64,000 bases of DNA from Ga0077527 sp964606765 (lineage in GTDB: Bacteria; Pseudomonadota; Gammaproteobacteria; Burkholderiales; SG8-41). Both the position numbers and the translations under genes were made by a program. The notes below the pieces were generated by a model. The model worked only from the letters and a program-made list of their open reading frames with translations. It ran no database searches and was not told where the DNA came from. The DNA is taken from positions 1-64,000 of the forward strand of contig CAZSIR010000001.1 of the NCBI GenBank assembly GCA_964606765.1. The letters are read 5' to 3'. Below, in pieces: positions 33,275 to 41,664 of the stretch (position 1 is the stretch's first letter; each line of letters starts with the position of its first letter).

Positions 33275-34108
33275 TCAGGCCGGTGACTGGTACAGATGCA
33301 CATCCCGCTGCGGAAACGGGATCGAGCAGCCGCCTCTTTCCAGCGCTTCCTTGCAGCGTTGAACCAGATCCAGTTTGGTCACCCACCAGTCCGCACGCGC
33401 AGTCCAGACGCGGAACAGGATATTGACCGAACTGTCGCCCAGGGTTTCCACCTTGATCAGCGGCGCCGGATCATCCAGCACGCGGGGCTCTTCGGCGGCG
33501 ATCCGCTGCAGGATGGCCAGCGCCGCATCAATGTCATCGTCGTAGGCGATGCCGTAGGTTTCGTCGATGCGGCGGATGTACTTGTCGGTGACGGACAGGT
33601 TGATGATGGTCTGGCCCCAGATTTCGGAGTTGGGCAGGTGAACGGTGGGTCCGTCGGGCAGGTGGCCGCGGCACAGGAAGAAGCCGAGGCCGTCGATGAT
33701 GTACACCTCGCCGTTCAGGCGGATGGAATCGCCGACCTTGAAGGGCCTGAAGAACAGCAGCATGACGCCTGCGGCCACGTTGCTGAGGGTGCCCTGCAGT
33801 GCAAGGCCCACTGCGAGGCCTGCCGCGCCGAGCAGCGCGATCAGGCTGGTGGTTTCCACGCCGAAACGGTTGAGCACCGCGATCAGGGTCAGGACCAGCA
33901 CGGCAATGCGCACCATTTGCCCCGGGATCAGGTGAAAAACCGGATCAATCCGCTCGGTCTTGCGCACGGCGCGATCCGTGATCCGTGACAGCCAGCCGGC
34001 GAGCAGATAACCGGCGATCAGTGTGACGATTGCACCGAGCACATTGATGCCATAGCTGGTCATGTACTGCAGCAGCAGATCGGGAATATGTGTGATTTTT
34101 TCGTTCAT
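33275..34108 (-). CDS. Small-conductance mechanosensitive channel, MscS family
   Basis: A 277-residue membrane channel that opens on hypo-osmotic shock. Three N-terminal helices are visible (YGINVLGAIVTLIAGYLLAG, MVRIAVLVLTLIAVL and the pore helix LIALLGAAGLAVGLALQGTL, followed by SNVAAGVMLLFFRPFKVGD). The Gly/Ala-rich pore helix and FRPFKVGDSI are the MscS signature; the beta and alpha/beta cytoplasmic domains follow. The ATG at 34108 after AGGACC gives the family start. It is divergent from the M48 peptidase gene. Confidence 0.93.
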   Translation of the reverse strand: MNEKITHIPDLLLQYMTSYGINVLGAIVTLIAGYLLAGWLSRITDRAVRKTERIDPVFHLIPGQMVRIAVLVLTLIAVLNRFGVETTSLIALLGAAGLAVGLALQGTLSNVAAGVMLLFFRPFKVGDSIRLNGEVYIIDGLGFFLCRGHLPDGPTVHLPNSEIWGQTIINLSVTDKYIRRIDETYGIAYDDDIDAALAILQRIAAEEPRVLDDPAPLIKVETLGDSSVNILFRVWTARADWWVTKLDLVQRCKEALERGGCSIPFPQRDVHLYQSPA

Positions 34109-34439
34109 GGTCCTGGTCCTGTCGGGATTTTTCCGGCCTTGTATGCCGGCAGATTCATGCTGTGCAACACAGCCCCACATATTGATGGACAGCAGCATCT
34201 CGCCATAGGTTCACCCTGCTGCCGGATCCGCGGGCATCGGTTCAGCAGCGGCTGTGGCGCCATCGCGGCATGTCGGTACAAATTTATTGCCGGCTGATTC
34301 ACGGAGTCCTGTATTGACACCACCACCATCAGGCGCGGATAGTGGGCACATGTCACTAATGTGACAAGTCGCGCGGCGCGGTGCCGCGCGGGTCCTCGCG
34401 GCAAGGGGGTGTGCCACGAAACACCTGTTATTCGCCCTG
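34109..34439. other. 331-bp gap between mscS and the M48 peptidase frame
   Basis: There is no convincing gene. It holds a possible promoter, TTGACA (34314-34319) with an 18-bp spacer to GATAGT (34338-34343). A 6-4-6 palindrome, TGTCACTAATGTGACA (34351-34366), and a GC hairpin CGCGCGGC/GCCGCGCG (34370-34377 with 34383-34390) follow. A ribosome-site-like AAGGGGG is at 34403-34409. All point towards transcription of the peptidase. Confidence 0.6.
34314..34366 (+). promoter_or_regulatory. Candidate promoter and operator palindrome before the M48 peptidase
   Basis: A -35/-10-like pair (TTGACA, 18 bp, GATAGT) is followed seven bases later by the palindrome TGTCAC-TAAT-GTGACA. Its position just past the promoter would suit a repressor site. 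Confidence 0.4.
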
Positions 34440-35177
34440 ATGATCGCTGCGCCCGGGCTGGCGGGAGCCCAGGCCTTGCTTGATTTCCGCAATGATCTTG
34501 CCTTTGAGGCCACGACGGTCGAGGCCGTCGCCGAGCGGGCGTACCGGGCGCGCCTCGCCAATCTGGCCGCTGACGGGCGGCTCGATGCTGATCAGGGATT
34601 GCTGCGTCGCCTGCGCGACCTCATGGCCAGGCTGCAACCGGCCGTGCTGGTCGAGCGTCCGGATGCAGCAATGATCCAGTGGGAACTCCATACCTGCAGA
34701 CGCTGCGGCGAAAATGCTTCGGCCATGGCCGGCGGCAAACTCATGGTCGGCGAGGAATTCATCGCCGAATCGGCTTTTACCGATGATGAACTGGGCTACA
34801 TGCTGGCCCACGAGATGGCGCATGTGCTGGCGGAACATACCCGCGAGTTCGCGACTTATGCGCGGTTTTTTGTCGGCAACGGCCGCAACCGCTACTACGA
34901 GGACATCCAGAAGGAACTCGACGAGAGTTTCATCGTAAACCGGCGCATGGCCCCGGTTTATATCGAGCAGGAGCTTGAAGCCGACTTCATGGGCTTCATA
35001 TTGGGTGCACGAAGCGGCTTTGATCCGGAGGCCATGCCAGGCATGTTGCGCAAGCTGCATGCCGACGGCGCGACGGATTTTTCACTGCATCCAGACGCGC
35101 AGGAACGCATGGTGCGGGCGCTGGCGATGCTGTCCATGGCCCGCCGCATCCGCGAGATGGGCGTGTCAGCGCGCTAG
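34440..35177 (+). CDS. M48-family metallopeptidase
   Basis: A zinc peptidase with HEMAH (H124-H128 in LAHEMAHVLAEHTRE) and the third-ligand Glu region EQELEADFMGFILGA. From the ATG at 34440 it has 245 residues, but that start cuts a signal peptide in half. The frame continues upstream as KHLLFALMIAAPGLAGAQA, preceded by ACG at 34416 and AAGGGGG. No ATG, GTG or TTG lies in frame between the stop at 34362 and 34440, so the true start may be that ACG, the CTG at 34425 or a misread ATG. It is probably exported. Confidence 0.8.
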   Translation: MIAAPGLAGAQALLDFRNDLAFEATTVEAVAERAYRARLANLAADGRLDADQGLLRRLRDLMARLQPAVLVERPDAAMIQWELHTCRRCGENASAMAGGKLMVGEEFIAESAFTDDELGYMLAHEMAHVLAEHTREFATYARFFVGNGRNRYYEDIQKELDESFIVNRRMAPVYIEQELEADFMGFILGARSGFDPEAMPGMLRKLHADGATDFSLHPDAQERMVRALAMLSMARRIREMGVSAR

Positions 35178-35183
35178 GTCCGG

Positions 35184-35807
35184 CTATTTCAGCGGTGGCA
35201 GCGGCAGGGGCATGCCATCCGGCACCGGCGTACCGTCCACGTTCAGGCACATCGACACCAGCACGTAAAATCCGTTGACCGAAATCAGGTCGACGACGCC
35301 GCGTTCGCCAAAACGGTCCAGTGCGGTTTTGTAAGTGGCATCGCTGACGCCCTGGGTTTCGTGCAGCTCGCGCGAGAAGCTGTAGACGATGGTTTCATCG
35401 GCGTCCATGTTCGCCGGTTGCCGGCCCTGCGCGATGTCTTCCGCAATCGCCGGATTCAGGCCGCCCTCCAGCGCCAGCTTGTGATGGGCGACCCACTCAT
35501 ACTGCGATGTCCAGTGACGTGCCGTGACGAGGATGGCCAGTTCGTTGAGCTTGCCCGCGAGAGAACTGCGGAAACGGATTTCCTCGCCGAGCTGCTGCAC
35601 CAGATTGCCGATGCCGGGGCTGCGCAGCCAGACGTTGAAGGGTCCTCCGAGCGGGCCCGGTTTCGAAGCGCCGGAACTGGCAAGCCTGGCCCGCGGCCCG
35701 GATTTGATGGCATCAGTCAGCGTACGCTGCTCGGGGGTCAGCTTTTCCGCCGGGATCAGCTTGAAGCGACGGGAGTCGGTTGCCGCGGTATTTTTCGCAT
35801 CACTCAT
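35184..35807 (-). CDS. Carboxymuconolactone decarboxylase-family protein
   Basis: A 207-residue protein of the CMD/AhpD-like helical fold. Recognisable segments are LGEEIRFRSSLAGKLNELAI and VTARHWTSQYEWVAHHKLAL, which correspond to the core of the family. The redox CxxC of AhpD is absent, so it is not a peroxidase of that type. Function is unknown; similar genes often lie in aromatic- or organic-acid catabolic regions. It converges on the M48 gene. Confidence 0.8.
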   Translation of the reverse strand: MSDAKNTAATDSRRFKLIPAEKLTPEQRTLTDAIKSGPRARLASSGASKPGPLGGPFNVWLRSPGIGNLVQQLGEEIRFRSSLAGKLNELAILVTARHWTSQYEWVAHHKLALEGGLNPAIAEDIAQGRQPANMDADETIVYSFSRELHETQGVSDATYKTALDRFGERGVVDLISVNGFYVLVSMCLNVDGTPVPDGMPLPLPPLK

Positions 35808-35913
35808 GGTCGGGCCCGTTTTCGAAATCAGGAACTTAACATGAACGCAAGAATTTGATGCTAGGATTCGGCCGCGAAATCAGGGTAAGCGCCAGCACAC
35901 GATCAACCATCTT

Positions 35914-36939
35914 ATGGACCAAGCCATGACGAAAAAAATATTCACGACCTCAGCCGCAAACCTTCGCCCGTCCCGCCCGTTTCTGCGCCACTGCCTGCCG
36001 CTGTTTGTACTGCTGGCTGCCGTGTCCAGCCAGGCCGCGCTGGCCCAGGCTTTCCCTTCCAAGCCGATCCGTCTCGTGGTGCCCGCTGCGCCGGGCGGCG
36101 GCACGGATGTGCTGGCGCGACTGCTCAGCCCGGAGCTGAACAAGCAGTTCGGCCAGCAGATCGTCATTGAAAACCGCGCCGGCGGCGCGACCATGATCGG
36201 CACCGAGTTCGTCGCGCGCTCGGCCCCCGACGGCCACACCCTGGTCATCGCCACCACGCCGCACGCGATCAATCCGACGCTGTATAAAAAAATTCCCTAT
36301 GACCCGGTCAAGGATTTCACGATGATCAGCCAGCTCGGCCTGACCACGACCGTGTTGATCGTACATCCGTCGCTGCCGGTCAAAAACGTCAGGGAGTTCA
36401 TCGCGCTTGCCAAATCAAAGCCGGGACAGCTGACCGCCGGCACCGCCGCCGGAAACTCGGCCTACCTCGCGGTCGAGATGCTGAAGACCATGGCGAAGAT
36501 CGATGCGCTGAACATCCCGTACAAGGGCGCAGGGCAGGCGCTGTCCGACCTGGTCGCCGGTCATATCCAGTTCCAGGTCAACACGCTGCTGGCTTCGAAG
36601 CCGTTCATCGACGCCGGACGTCTGCGCGCGATTGGCGTTTGCAGCGCCAAGCGTTCGGATTCCCTGCCCGGTGTCCAGGCCATCGGTGAAACCCTGCCGG
36701 GATTCAATACCAGCGGCTGGTACGCACTGCTCGGCCCGGCCAACATTCCGCGCGACACCACGCTGCGCATCCACGAAGGGTTTGCCAAGGCGCTGCGCCT
36801 GCCGGAAATCACCAAGCGCCTTGCCGACCAGGGCGTGGAGGTGCTTGCCGGAACGCCGGATGAACTGGCGAAGGTGATGCCGCTGGAAATCAGGAAGTGG
36901 GGTGAGGTCGTCAAATCTTCCGGCGCAACCCCGGGCTGA
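35914..36939 (+). CDS. Bug/TctC-family periplasmic solute receptor 5
   Basis: A 341-residue receptor; the ATG at 35926 would give 337. The signal peptide is long (about 45 residues) with the core LPLFVLLAAVSSQAALAQ. Pocket segments are VPAAPGGGTDVLARLL and VIENRAGGATMIGTEFVA, with NIPYKGAGQALSDLV after them. It stands alone between the CMD-family gene and the converging HIT-like gene. The next enzyme genes (37431, 36976) run the other way. Confidence 0.92.
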   Translation: MDQAMTKKIFTTSAANLRPSRPFLRHCLPLFVLLAAVSSQAALAQAFPSKPIRLVVPAAPGGGTDVLARLLSPELNKQFGQQIVIENRAGGATMIGTEFVARSAPDGHTLVIATTPHAINPTLYKKIPYDPVKDFTMISQLGLTTTVLIVHPSLPVKNVREFIALAKSKPGQLTAGTAAGNSAYLAVEMLKTMAKIDALNIPYKGAGQALSDLVAGHIQFQVNTLLASKPFIDAGRLRAIGVCSAKRSDSLPGVQAIGETLPGFNTSGWYALLGPANIPRDTTLRIHEGFAKALRLPEITKRLADQGVEVLAGTPDELAKVMPLEIRKWGEVVKSSGATPG

Positions 36940-36975
36940 ACGGCGCTGCGGAGGCCCGGGCCCCCGCTTGCGGCA

Positions 36976-37428
36976 TCAGAATCCGCGGTATTTGTCCGTC
37001 GCCAGCAGGCGGATGATTTCCGCGCGCAACTCGGCGATATCGTCTTCACGCAGGGGCTCAAGCTTGCCCATTTCCCTGCGGAAAGCTTCGCGCGTCGGCG
37101 GGAACGCCAGCGCATGGCCCCAGGGTTGCAGGCTTGCGCCGAGCGCGCGGCCGTACAGGTGCACATGCAGCTCTGCGCGCCAGTTGCCGTTGTCCTGGTA
37201 ATTGATGCGGCCGATGGTGATGCCTTTGCGCGTGAGCACCGTTTTCAGCGCTTCGCCGCCGACCATGGTCAGCTTCACCAGTTCGATCGCCTGCTCGGCC
37301 GAGAGCTGCGTGCGGTCTTCCACCGCGACCTTCGGATCAATCACCACATGCCCGCCGTCGCTGCGGGAGACATGCGGCTGGTCCAGCGTTTTCAGGATGA
37401 AGTGCCGGGCTTCATAAATGAGCGCCAT
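36976..37428 (-). CDS. HIT-like protein
   Basis: A 150-residue protein with a histidine-triad-like motif in the middle (RAELHVHLYGRAL, HVH near residue 93) and an N-terminal half like HIT nucleotide hydrolases. Only HxH plus a later aromatic/Gly is seen rather than full HxHxHxx, so activity on nucleotides is uncertain. It begins two bases after the stop of the enolase-superfamily gene on the same strand and is almost certainly translated with it. Confidence 0.65.
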   Translation of the reverse strand: MALIYEARHFILKTLDQPHVSRSDGGHVVIDPKVAVEDRTQLSAEQAIELVKLTMVGGEALKTVLTRKGITIGRINYQDNGNWRAELHVHLYGRALGASLQPWGHALAFPPTREAFRREMGKLEPLREDDIAELRAEIIRLLATDKYRGF

Positions 37429-37430
37429 GT

Positions 37431-38489
37431 TCAGTCTTTCAGCGTAAAGCCCAGTCCCGACGCGGCAGGCACATGCAATTTTCCGTCCCTGAACTCGGGT
37501 TCCGTCGCGAAGCGCGCACGCAGCGCGGCATGCGCGCCGTGCACTTCGAGCATGCCGCCATGCGCATGGCCGGCCATCGCGGGCAGGTTCGCGGCTTCAA
37601 AACCGCCGGCGCCGGTGACCGGTACGCCGTGTGCTTCGGCCATTGACAGGATGCGCAGCATGGCGCTGATGCCGCCGCAGAACGCGGCATTGGGCTGGAG
37701 GATGTCGAGCGCGCCGGCATTCAGCACGTCGCGGAACCAGGCCATCGACTGGATCATCTGGCCCGAGGCCAGCGGAATGGCGGTGGCGCGGCGCAACTCA
37801 ACAAGTGACGGAATGTCATTGCCGCGCAGCGGCTCTTCGAAAAACGCGATGTCGCAGTCGGCCACCAGACGGGCGAGCCGTTTGGCCTCGGCAAGCGTAA
37901 ACGCACAGTTGGCGTCGAGCATCAGCGGTGCGTCGCCGATGGCGCGGCGCACGGCGCGGATGCGTTGTGCATCTTCGGCCAGGCTGCGTCCGGCGCCGAC
38001 CAGCATCTTCGCGCCCTGGAAGCCCGCCGCCAGCGCGGCCTTGCAGGCGCCGACCAGTTCCTCCTCACTGAAGGCGGGCAGGCCGGCCGTGGCATAGGCC
38101 TGAACCGCGCTGCGCGCGCCGCCGATCAGGCGCGCGACAGGCTGTCCCAGCCGCTGTCCCTTGATGTCCCACAGCGCCAGATCCAGCGCCGACATCGCAG
38201 ACACGAACACGCCGGTGGACTGGCGCGGGTTGAATTTTTTGGCGAGCTGTACGGTGACCGCTTCGATGTCGAGGGGATCCAGGCCCTTCGCCGCGGCACT
38301 GATGCCGCCATTGAGCAGATGCGCCACCTGGTCGGCAAGAAAGCGTCCGGTGACCCCCGTGCCGGACAGGCCCTCGTCGGTGGTCACCCGGCAATGCAGG
38401 AAAGTCAGGCTTTCCTGTCCGGCATAGGCGTCGGCGGAGCGGGCGGGCTTGATGTGTTCTACCGCGGCGGTGATGCGTTCAATGTGCAT
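37431..38489 (-). CDS. Enolase-superfamily enzyme (mandelate racemase/muconate lactonizing type)
   Basis: A 352-residue TIM-barrel enzyme that abstracts a proton alpha to a carboxylate. The metal ligands Asp (LMLDANCAF) and Glu (IAFFEEPLRG) are clear. At the third ligand position the sequence is LASGQMIQS, with Gln where most members have Glu. A Lys follows the second strand (FQGAKMLVG). ALWDIKGQRLGQPV is the domain-linker signature. The ATG at 38489 is preferred to the one at 38570, which adds an unrelated tail. It lies divergent from Bug receptor 6, a common pairing for sugar-acid or hydroxy-acid use. Confidence 0.85.
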   Translation of the reverse strand: MHIERITAAVEHIKPARSADAYAGQESLTFLHCRVTTDEGLSGTGVTGRFLADQVAHLLNGGISAAAKGLDPLDIEAVTVQLAKKFNPRQSTGVFVSAMSALDLALWDIKGQRLGQPVARLIGGARSAVQAYATAGLPAFSEEELVGACKAALAAGFQGAKMLVGAGRSLAEDAQRIRAVRRAIGDAPLMLDANCAFTLAEAKRLARLVADCDIAFFEEPLRGNDIPSLVELRRATAIPLASGQMIQSMAWFRDVLNAGALDILQPNAAFCGGISAMLRILSMAEAHGVPVTGAGGFEAANLPAMAGHAHGGMLEVHGAHAALRARFATEPEFRDGKLHVPAASGLGFTLKD

Positions 38490-38670
38490 GGCAGTGGCCG
38501 GATTCAGTGTCCAGGACAGTCGGTTTGCGGGAACGGCGAGTTTACTGCCCTTGGGCCGGATCGGCATCATGGCATGCGGCGGCGCATTCCGTGATTGCTG
38601 GCCGTGGTGGCGACGGATAAACTGGCATCCACCTTAAAAAACGCAGGACAGGCGCCCGGGAGATTGCTTG

Positions 38671-39624
38671 ATGAAACGCATCATCGTGTTTTTGCTGGCG
38701 GGTTTTTCTCTGACTGCCTTTGCCCAGTCCTATCCGACCAAACAGGTGCGCATCGTCGTCACCGCCGCGCCCGGCGGTTCGGATGATTTCATGGGCCGCA
38801 TTCTCGCCAAGCAGCTGGGCGATGCGACCGGCAAACAGTTTCTGGTCGAGAATCGTCCCGGCGGCGGCGCGGTGATCGGCCGCCAGTATGTCGCCCGTTC
38901 CGCGCCTGACGGCTATACGCTGCTGATCGCCGGCAGCGCGATGGCGGCACTGCCCACGCTGTATCCCGCGGTCAAGCTTGACCTGCTGCGCGATTTCACG
39001 CCGATCTCGCTGTTCGCGACCTATCCGCTGATGCTGGTGACACACCCGACCGTGCCGGCGAAATCGGCGAAGGACATCATTGCCATCGCAAAAAAGAGTC
39101 CCGGCAAGCTGAGTTTTGGTTCCTCCGGCATCGGGCAGGGCCCGCATCTCGCAGCCGAGCTGTTCAAGTCCATGGCCGGGATCGACATGCTGCATGTGGC
39201 GTACAAGGGCAGCGGTCCGGGTTATGTGGATCTGATGGCGGGTCGCATCGACCTGTCGTTCGGCGTGATCGCGGCCGCCATGCAGCATGTCAAGACCGGC
39301 AAGCTGCGCGCGCTGGGCGTGACCAGCGCCAAGCGCACGGCAGCCGCCATGTCGATACCGACCATCGCCGAAACCGGATTGCCGGGTTACGATTTTCCGT
39401 CGTGGATGGGTTTTTATGGTCCGGCCGGCCTGCCCGACAACATCGTCAAACTGCTCAATGGCGAGGTCAAAAAAATGATCACGCTGAAGGAAGTGCGTGA
39501 ACCGATGCTGGAAACCGGGTTGGATCCGACGGCGAGCTCGCCGGAGGAGCTGCGCGAGATGCTGCGCGCCAATATTGACAAGCTCGGCCGCATCATCACC
39601 TCGCAGAACATCAAGATCGAATAA
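38671..39624 (+). CDS. Bug/TctC-family periplasmic solute receptor 6
   Basis: A 317-residue receptor with a short signal peptide (MKRIIVFLLAGFSLTAFAQ). TAAPGGSDDFMGRILA and VENRPGGGAVIGRQYVA form the pocket. HVAYKGSGPGYVDLM replaces the usual HVPYKG. It ends 31 bases before a C45 acyltransferase gene and is probably co-transcribed with it, which suggests the receptor's ligand may relate to that enzyme's substrate. Confidence 0.92.
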   Translation: MKRIIVFLLAGFSLTAFAQSYPTKQVRIVVTAAPGGSDDFMGRILAKQLGDATGKQFLVENRPGGGAVIGRQYVARSAPDGYTLLIAGSAMAALPTLYPAVKLDLLRDFTPISLFATYPLMLVTHPTVPAKSAKDIIAIAKKSPGKLSFGSSGIGQGPHLAAELFKSMAGIDMLHVAYKGSGPGYVDLMAGRIDLSFGVIAAAMQHVKTGKLRALGVTSAKRTAAAMSIPTIAETGLPGYDFPSWMGFYGPAGLPDNIVKLLNGEVKKMITLKEVREPMLETGLDPTASSPEELREMLRANIDKLGRIITSQNIKIE

Positions 39625-39655
39625 GCCGCAGGGGTTGAATCCCCGAAAGGGCGCC

Positions 39656-40771
39656 ATGTACAAACCTTTCCCTGTCTGCAGTATCGAGGGTGATGCCCGC
39701 GAGTGCGGCATCCAGCACGGCGAGCTGGCGGCCGACCGGGTCGCGAAAACCATCGCCTTCTATCTTGGCGTGTTCGGCCGTCATTCGAAGCTGTCGCTGG
39801 AGCAGGTGCGGGAGCGCGCGCGGGCCTTTGCCGCACAGATTGAAAGCCTGGACGCCGCGATCATGGATGAGATTCGCGGCATTGCCGAAGGGTCGCGCCA
39901 GCAGCTCGAGGACATTGTCGCCGTCAACTGCCGCACCGAACTGATGTACGGCGCCTCCGGCGGCAGCCGTGCCGCCACCGAGTGCACCACCATCGTCGCA
40001 TTGCCCGAGGCTACGCAAGGCCGCGGCGTCATCGTCGGCAAGAACTGGGACTGGCGCAGTCCGGCGCTGGACAGCGTGGTGCTGCTGCGCATCCGCCAGA
40101 ACGGCAAACCCGCGCTGTCGCTGATCGTCGAGGCCGGCATGGTGGGCCGCGACGGTTTCAACGAACACGGCATCGTGGTTTGCGGCAACATGCTGACCTC
40201 CAGCGAGGACAAGGGCAAGGTCGGTGTGCCGATTCCGATCCTGCGCCGGCGCATCCTCAATTCACGGCATTTTTACGAGGCCATAGACATACTGACGCGT
40301 TCGCCGCGCGGCGCCTCCGGCAACTATGTTCTTGCCCATCGCGACGGGGTCGCGATTGATTTTGAAACCACGCCGGACAATGTGTACCCGGTGTATCCGG
40401 AGCGCGGACTGCTGACCCACGCCAATCATTTCCAGCACCTGGCGGCGCAGACGCATGGCGTCGCCCGCTCCTACAACGGTGACAGCCTGTACCGTGATTT
40501 CCGCGCGCGCCAGCTGCTCGAGCCGAAAATCGGCGCCATCACCGTCGACGACGTCAAAGCCGTGCTGCGTGATGAGTTCGGCGCACCGCGGGCGATCTGC
40601 CGCGCGCCGCACGAGTACGCGGGGCAGGGTTCCAGCATGACCATCGCCTCGACCATTTTTGACCTGGGCAACATGGTCATGCATGTCGCTGCGGGCCAGC
40701 CCAATCAGTCGGAATACCAGCCGGTCTATCTGCCGGGAGATGGCGGGCGGCAGGCGATCAGGGCGGTATGA
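39656..40771 (+). CDS. C45-family acyl-transferase (penicillin acyltransferase-like Ntn hydrolase)
   Basis: A 371-residue protein of the acyl-CoA:6-aminopenicillanic acid acyltransferase fold. These Ntn hydrolases self-cleave before a catalytic Cys; the candidate is C110 in ATECTTIVALP. GKNWDWRSPALDSVV and GFNEHGIVVCGNML are family segments. In bacteria members cleave or transfer amide-linked acyl groups of unknown substrates. It lies between Bug receptor 6 and the racemase-like gene that converges on it. The start is fixed by the AAAGGGCGCC site before the ATG at 39656. Confidence 0.85.
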   Translation: MYKPFPVCSIEGDARECGIQHGELAADRVAKTIAFYLGVFGRHSKLSLEQVRERARAFAAQIESLDAAIMDEIRGIAEGSRQQLEDIVAVNCRTELMYGASGGSRAATECTTIVALPEATQGRGVIVGKNWDWRSPALDSVVLLRIRQNGKPALSLIVEAGMVGRDGFNEHGIVVCGNMLTSSEDKGKVGVPIPILRRRILNSRHFYEAIDILTRSPRGASGNYVLAHRDGVAIDFETTPDNVYPVYPERGLLTHANHFQHLAAQTHGVARSYNGDSLYRDFRARQLLEPKIGAITVDDVKAVLRDEFGAPRAICRAPHEYAGQGSSMTIASTIFDLGNMVMHVAAGQPNQSEYQPVYLPGDGGRQAIRAV

Positions 40772-40798
40772 TGCCAGCGGCTCCACAATAAATTATTG

Positions 40799-40816
40799 AA
40801 TAAAATCAAATAGTTA
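40799..40816 (+). repeat. AT-rich 18-bp dispersed motif, copy 4
   Basis: AATAAAATCAAATAGTTA, 27 nt after the stop of the C45 gene, in the convergent gap. Confidence 0.6.
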
Positions 40817-40848
40817 AGACCTTACGTCGATAGTATCCGCTCTGCCAC

Positions 40849-41511
40849 TCAGGCCTTGAGCATGACCCGCAGTTTGGCCACGGCCGCGCCCGGTGAATTG
40901 AAGATCGGAATGCTGCTGACCGCTGCGACCGCCGGCACCGCGCGCGACAGCGTGAACTGCGCGAGCACGATCACATCACAGTCCCTGATTTCGCGCGCCC
41001 TGGCGGCGACCAGCGCATCGTGTTTTGCCGCATCGCCGCCGGCCAGCGCATCAAAGGCGCCGTCGACGACGTAAGGCTTCAGCTGAACCTGCTGCCCGCG
41101 TGCCGCGGCCATTTCAAGGATCTCCGCTGAAATGGACGGGATGGTCGGGCCCACCGTTGCCATCACCGCGATGCGCGAGCCCGCAGCCAGCGCCTGCTCG
41201 ATCATCGCGTCGTTGGGTTTCAGGATGGGCAGCGGGAATTCGGCGATGCAGGCATCGATGACCTCGCGGAACGCCGAACAGGTGAAGAGGATGCCGTCGG
41301 CGCCGCGCCCGACCATGTGCCGCGTCAGCCCGCGGAACACCTCATACATTTCCGGCACCACGCCGCCGGTCTCGCGCACCCAGGCGAACAGCCCGTCATC
41401 CAGCAGGTTGCTGATGCGTGCGCCGGGCCAGTCGGTCGCAAATGCCCGCACGGCGGCATCCATCGCGTCCTTGTGTACGCTGAACAGCACGATATTGGGT
41501 TGATGCGCCAT
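40849..41511 (-). CDS. Asp/Glu racemase-superfamily protein, possibly arylmalonate decarboxylase-like
   Basis: A 220-residue protein of the aspartate/glutamate/hydantoin racemase fold. The first catalytic Cys is C78 (GILFTCSAFREV). The second catalytic Cys, normally in a GCT context, is missing; the corresponding strand reads VLAQFTLSRA. True racemases need both; one-Cys members include arylmalonate decarboxylase and related lyases, though AMDase keeps the other Cys. A decarboxylase, isomerase or carboxylate-sensing role is possible. It converges on the C45 gene. Confidence 0.75.
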   Translation of the reverse strand: MAHQPNIVLFSVHKDAMDAAVRAFATDWPGARISNLLDDGLFAWVRETGGVVPEMYEVFRGLTRHMVGRGADGILFTCSAFREVIDACIAEFPLPILKPNDAMIEQALAAGSRIAVMATVGPTIPSISAEILEMAAARGQQVQLKPYVVDGAFDALAGGDAAKHDALVAARAREIRDCDVIVLAQFTLSRAVPAVAAVSSIPIFNSPGAAVAKLRVMLKA

Positions 41512-41664
41512 CGGTCGGGTCCTCTTTCAAAGCATACGGGCCGGGTTCTCCGCGACTCCAGGACATCCGGAATAGTTGTTCCGGCTATTTTGACAGGCCG
41601 GGGGCACTGTCGCGAATCTGCCATAAATACTTAACACAATGAGCGGCTCCCATCCCGCCAACCA

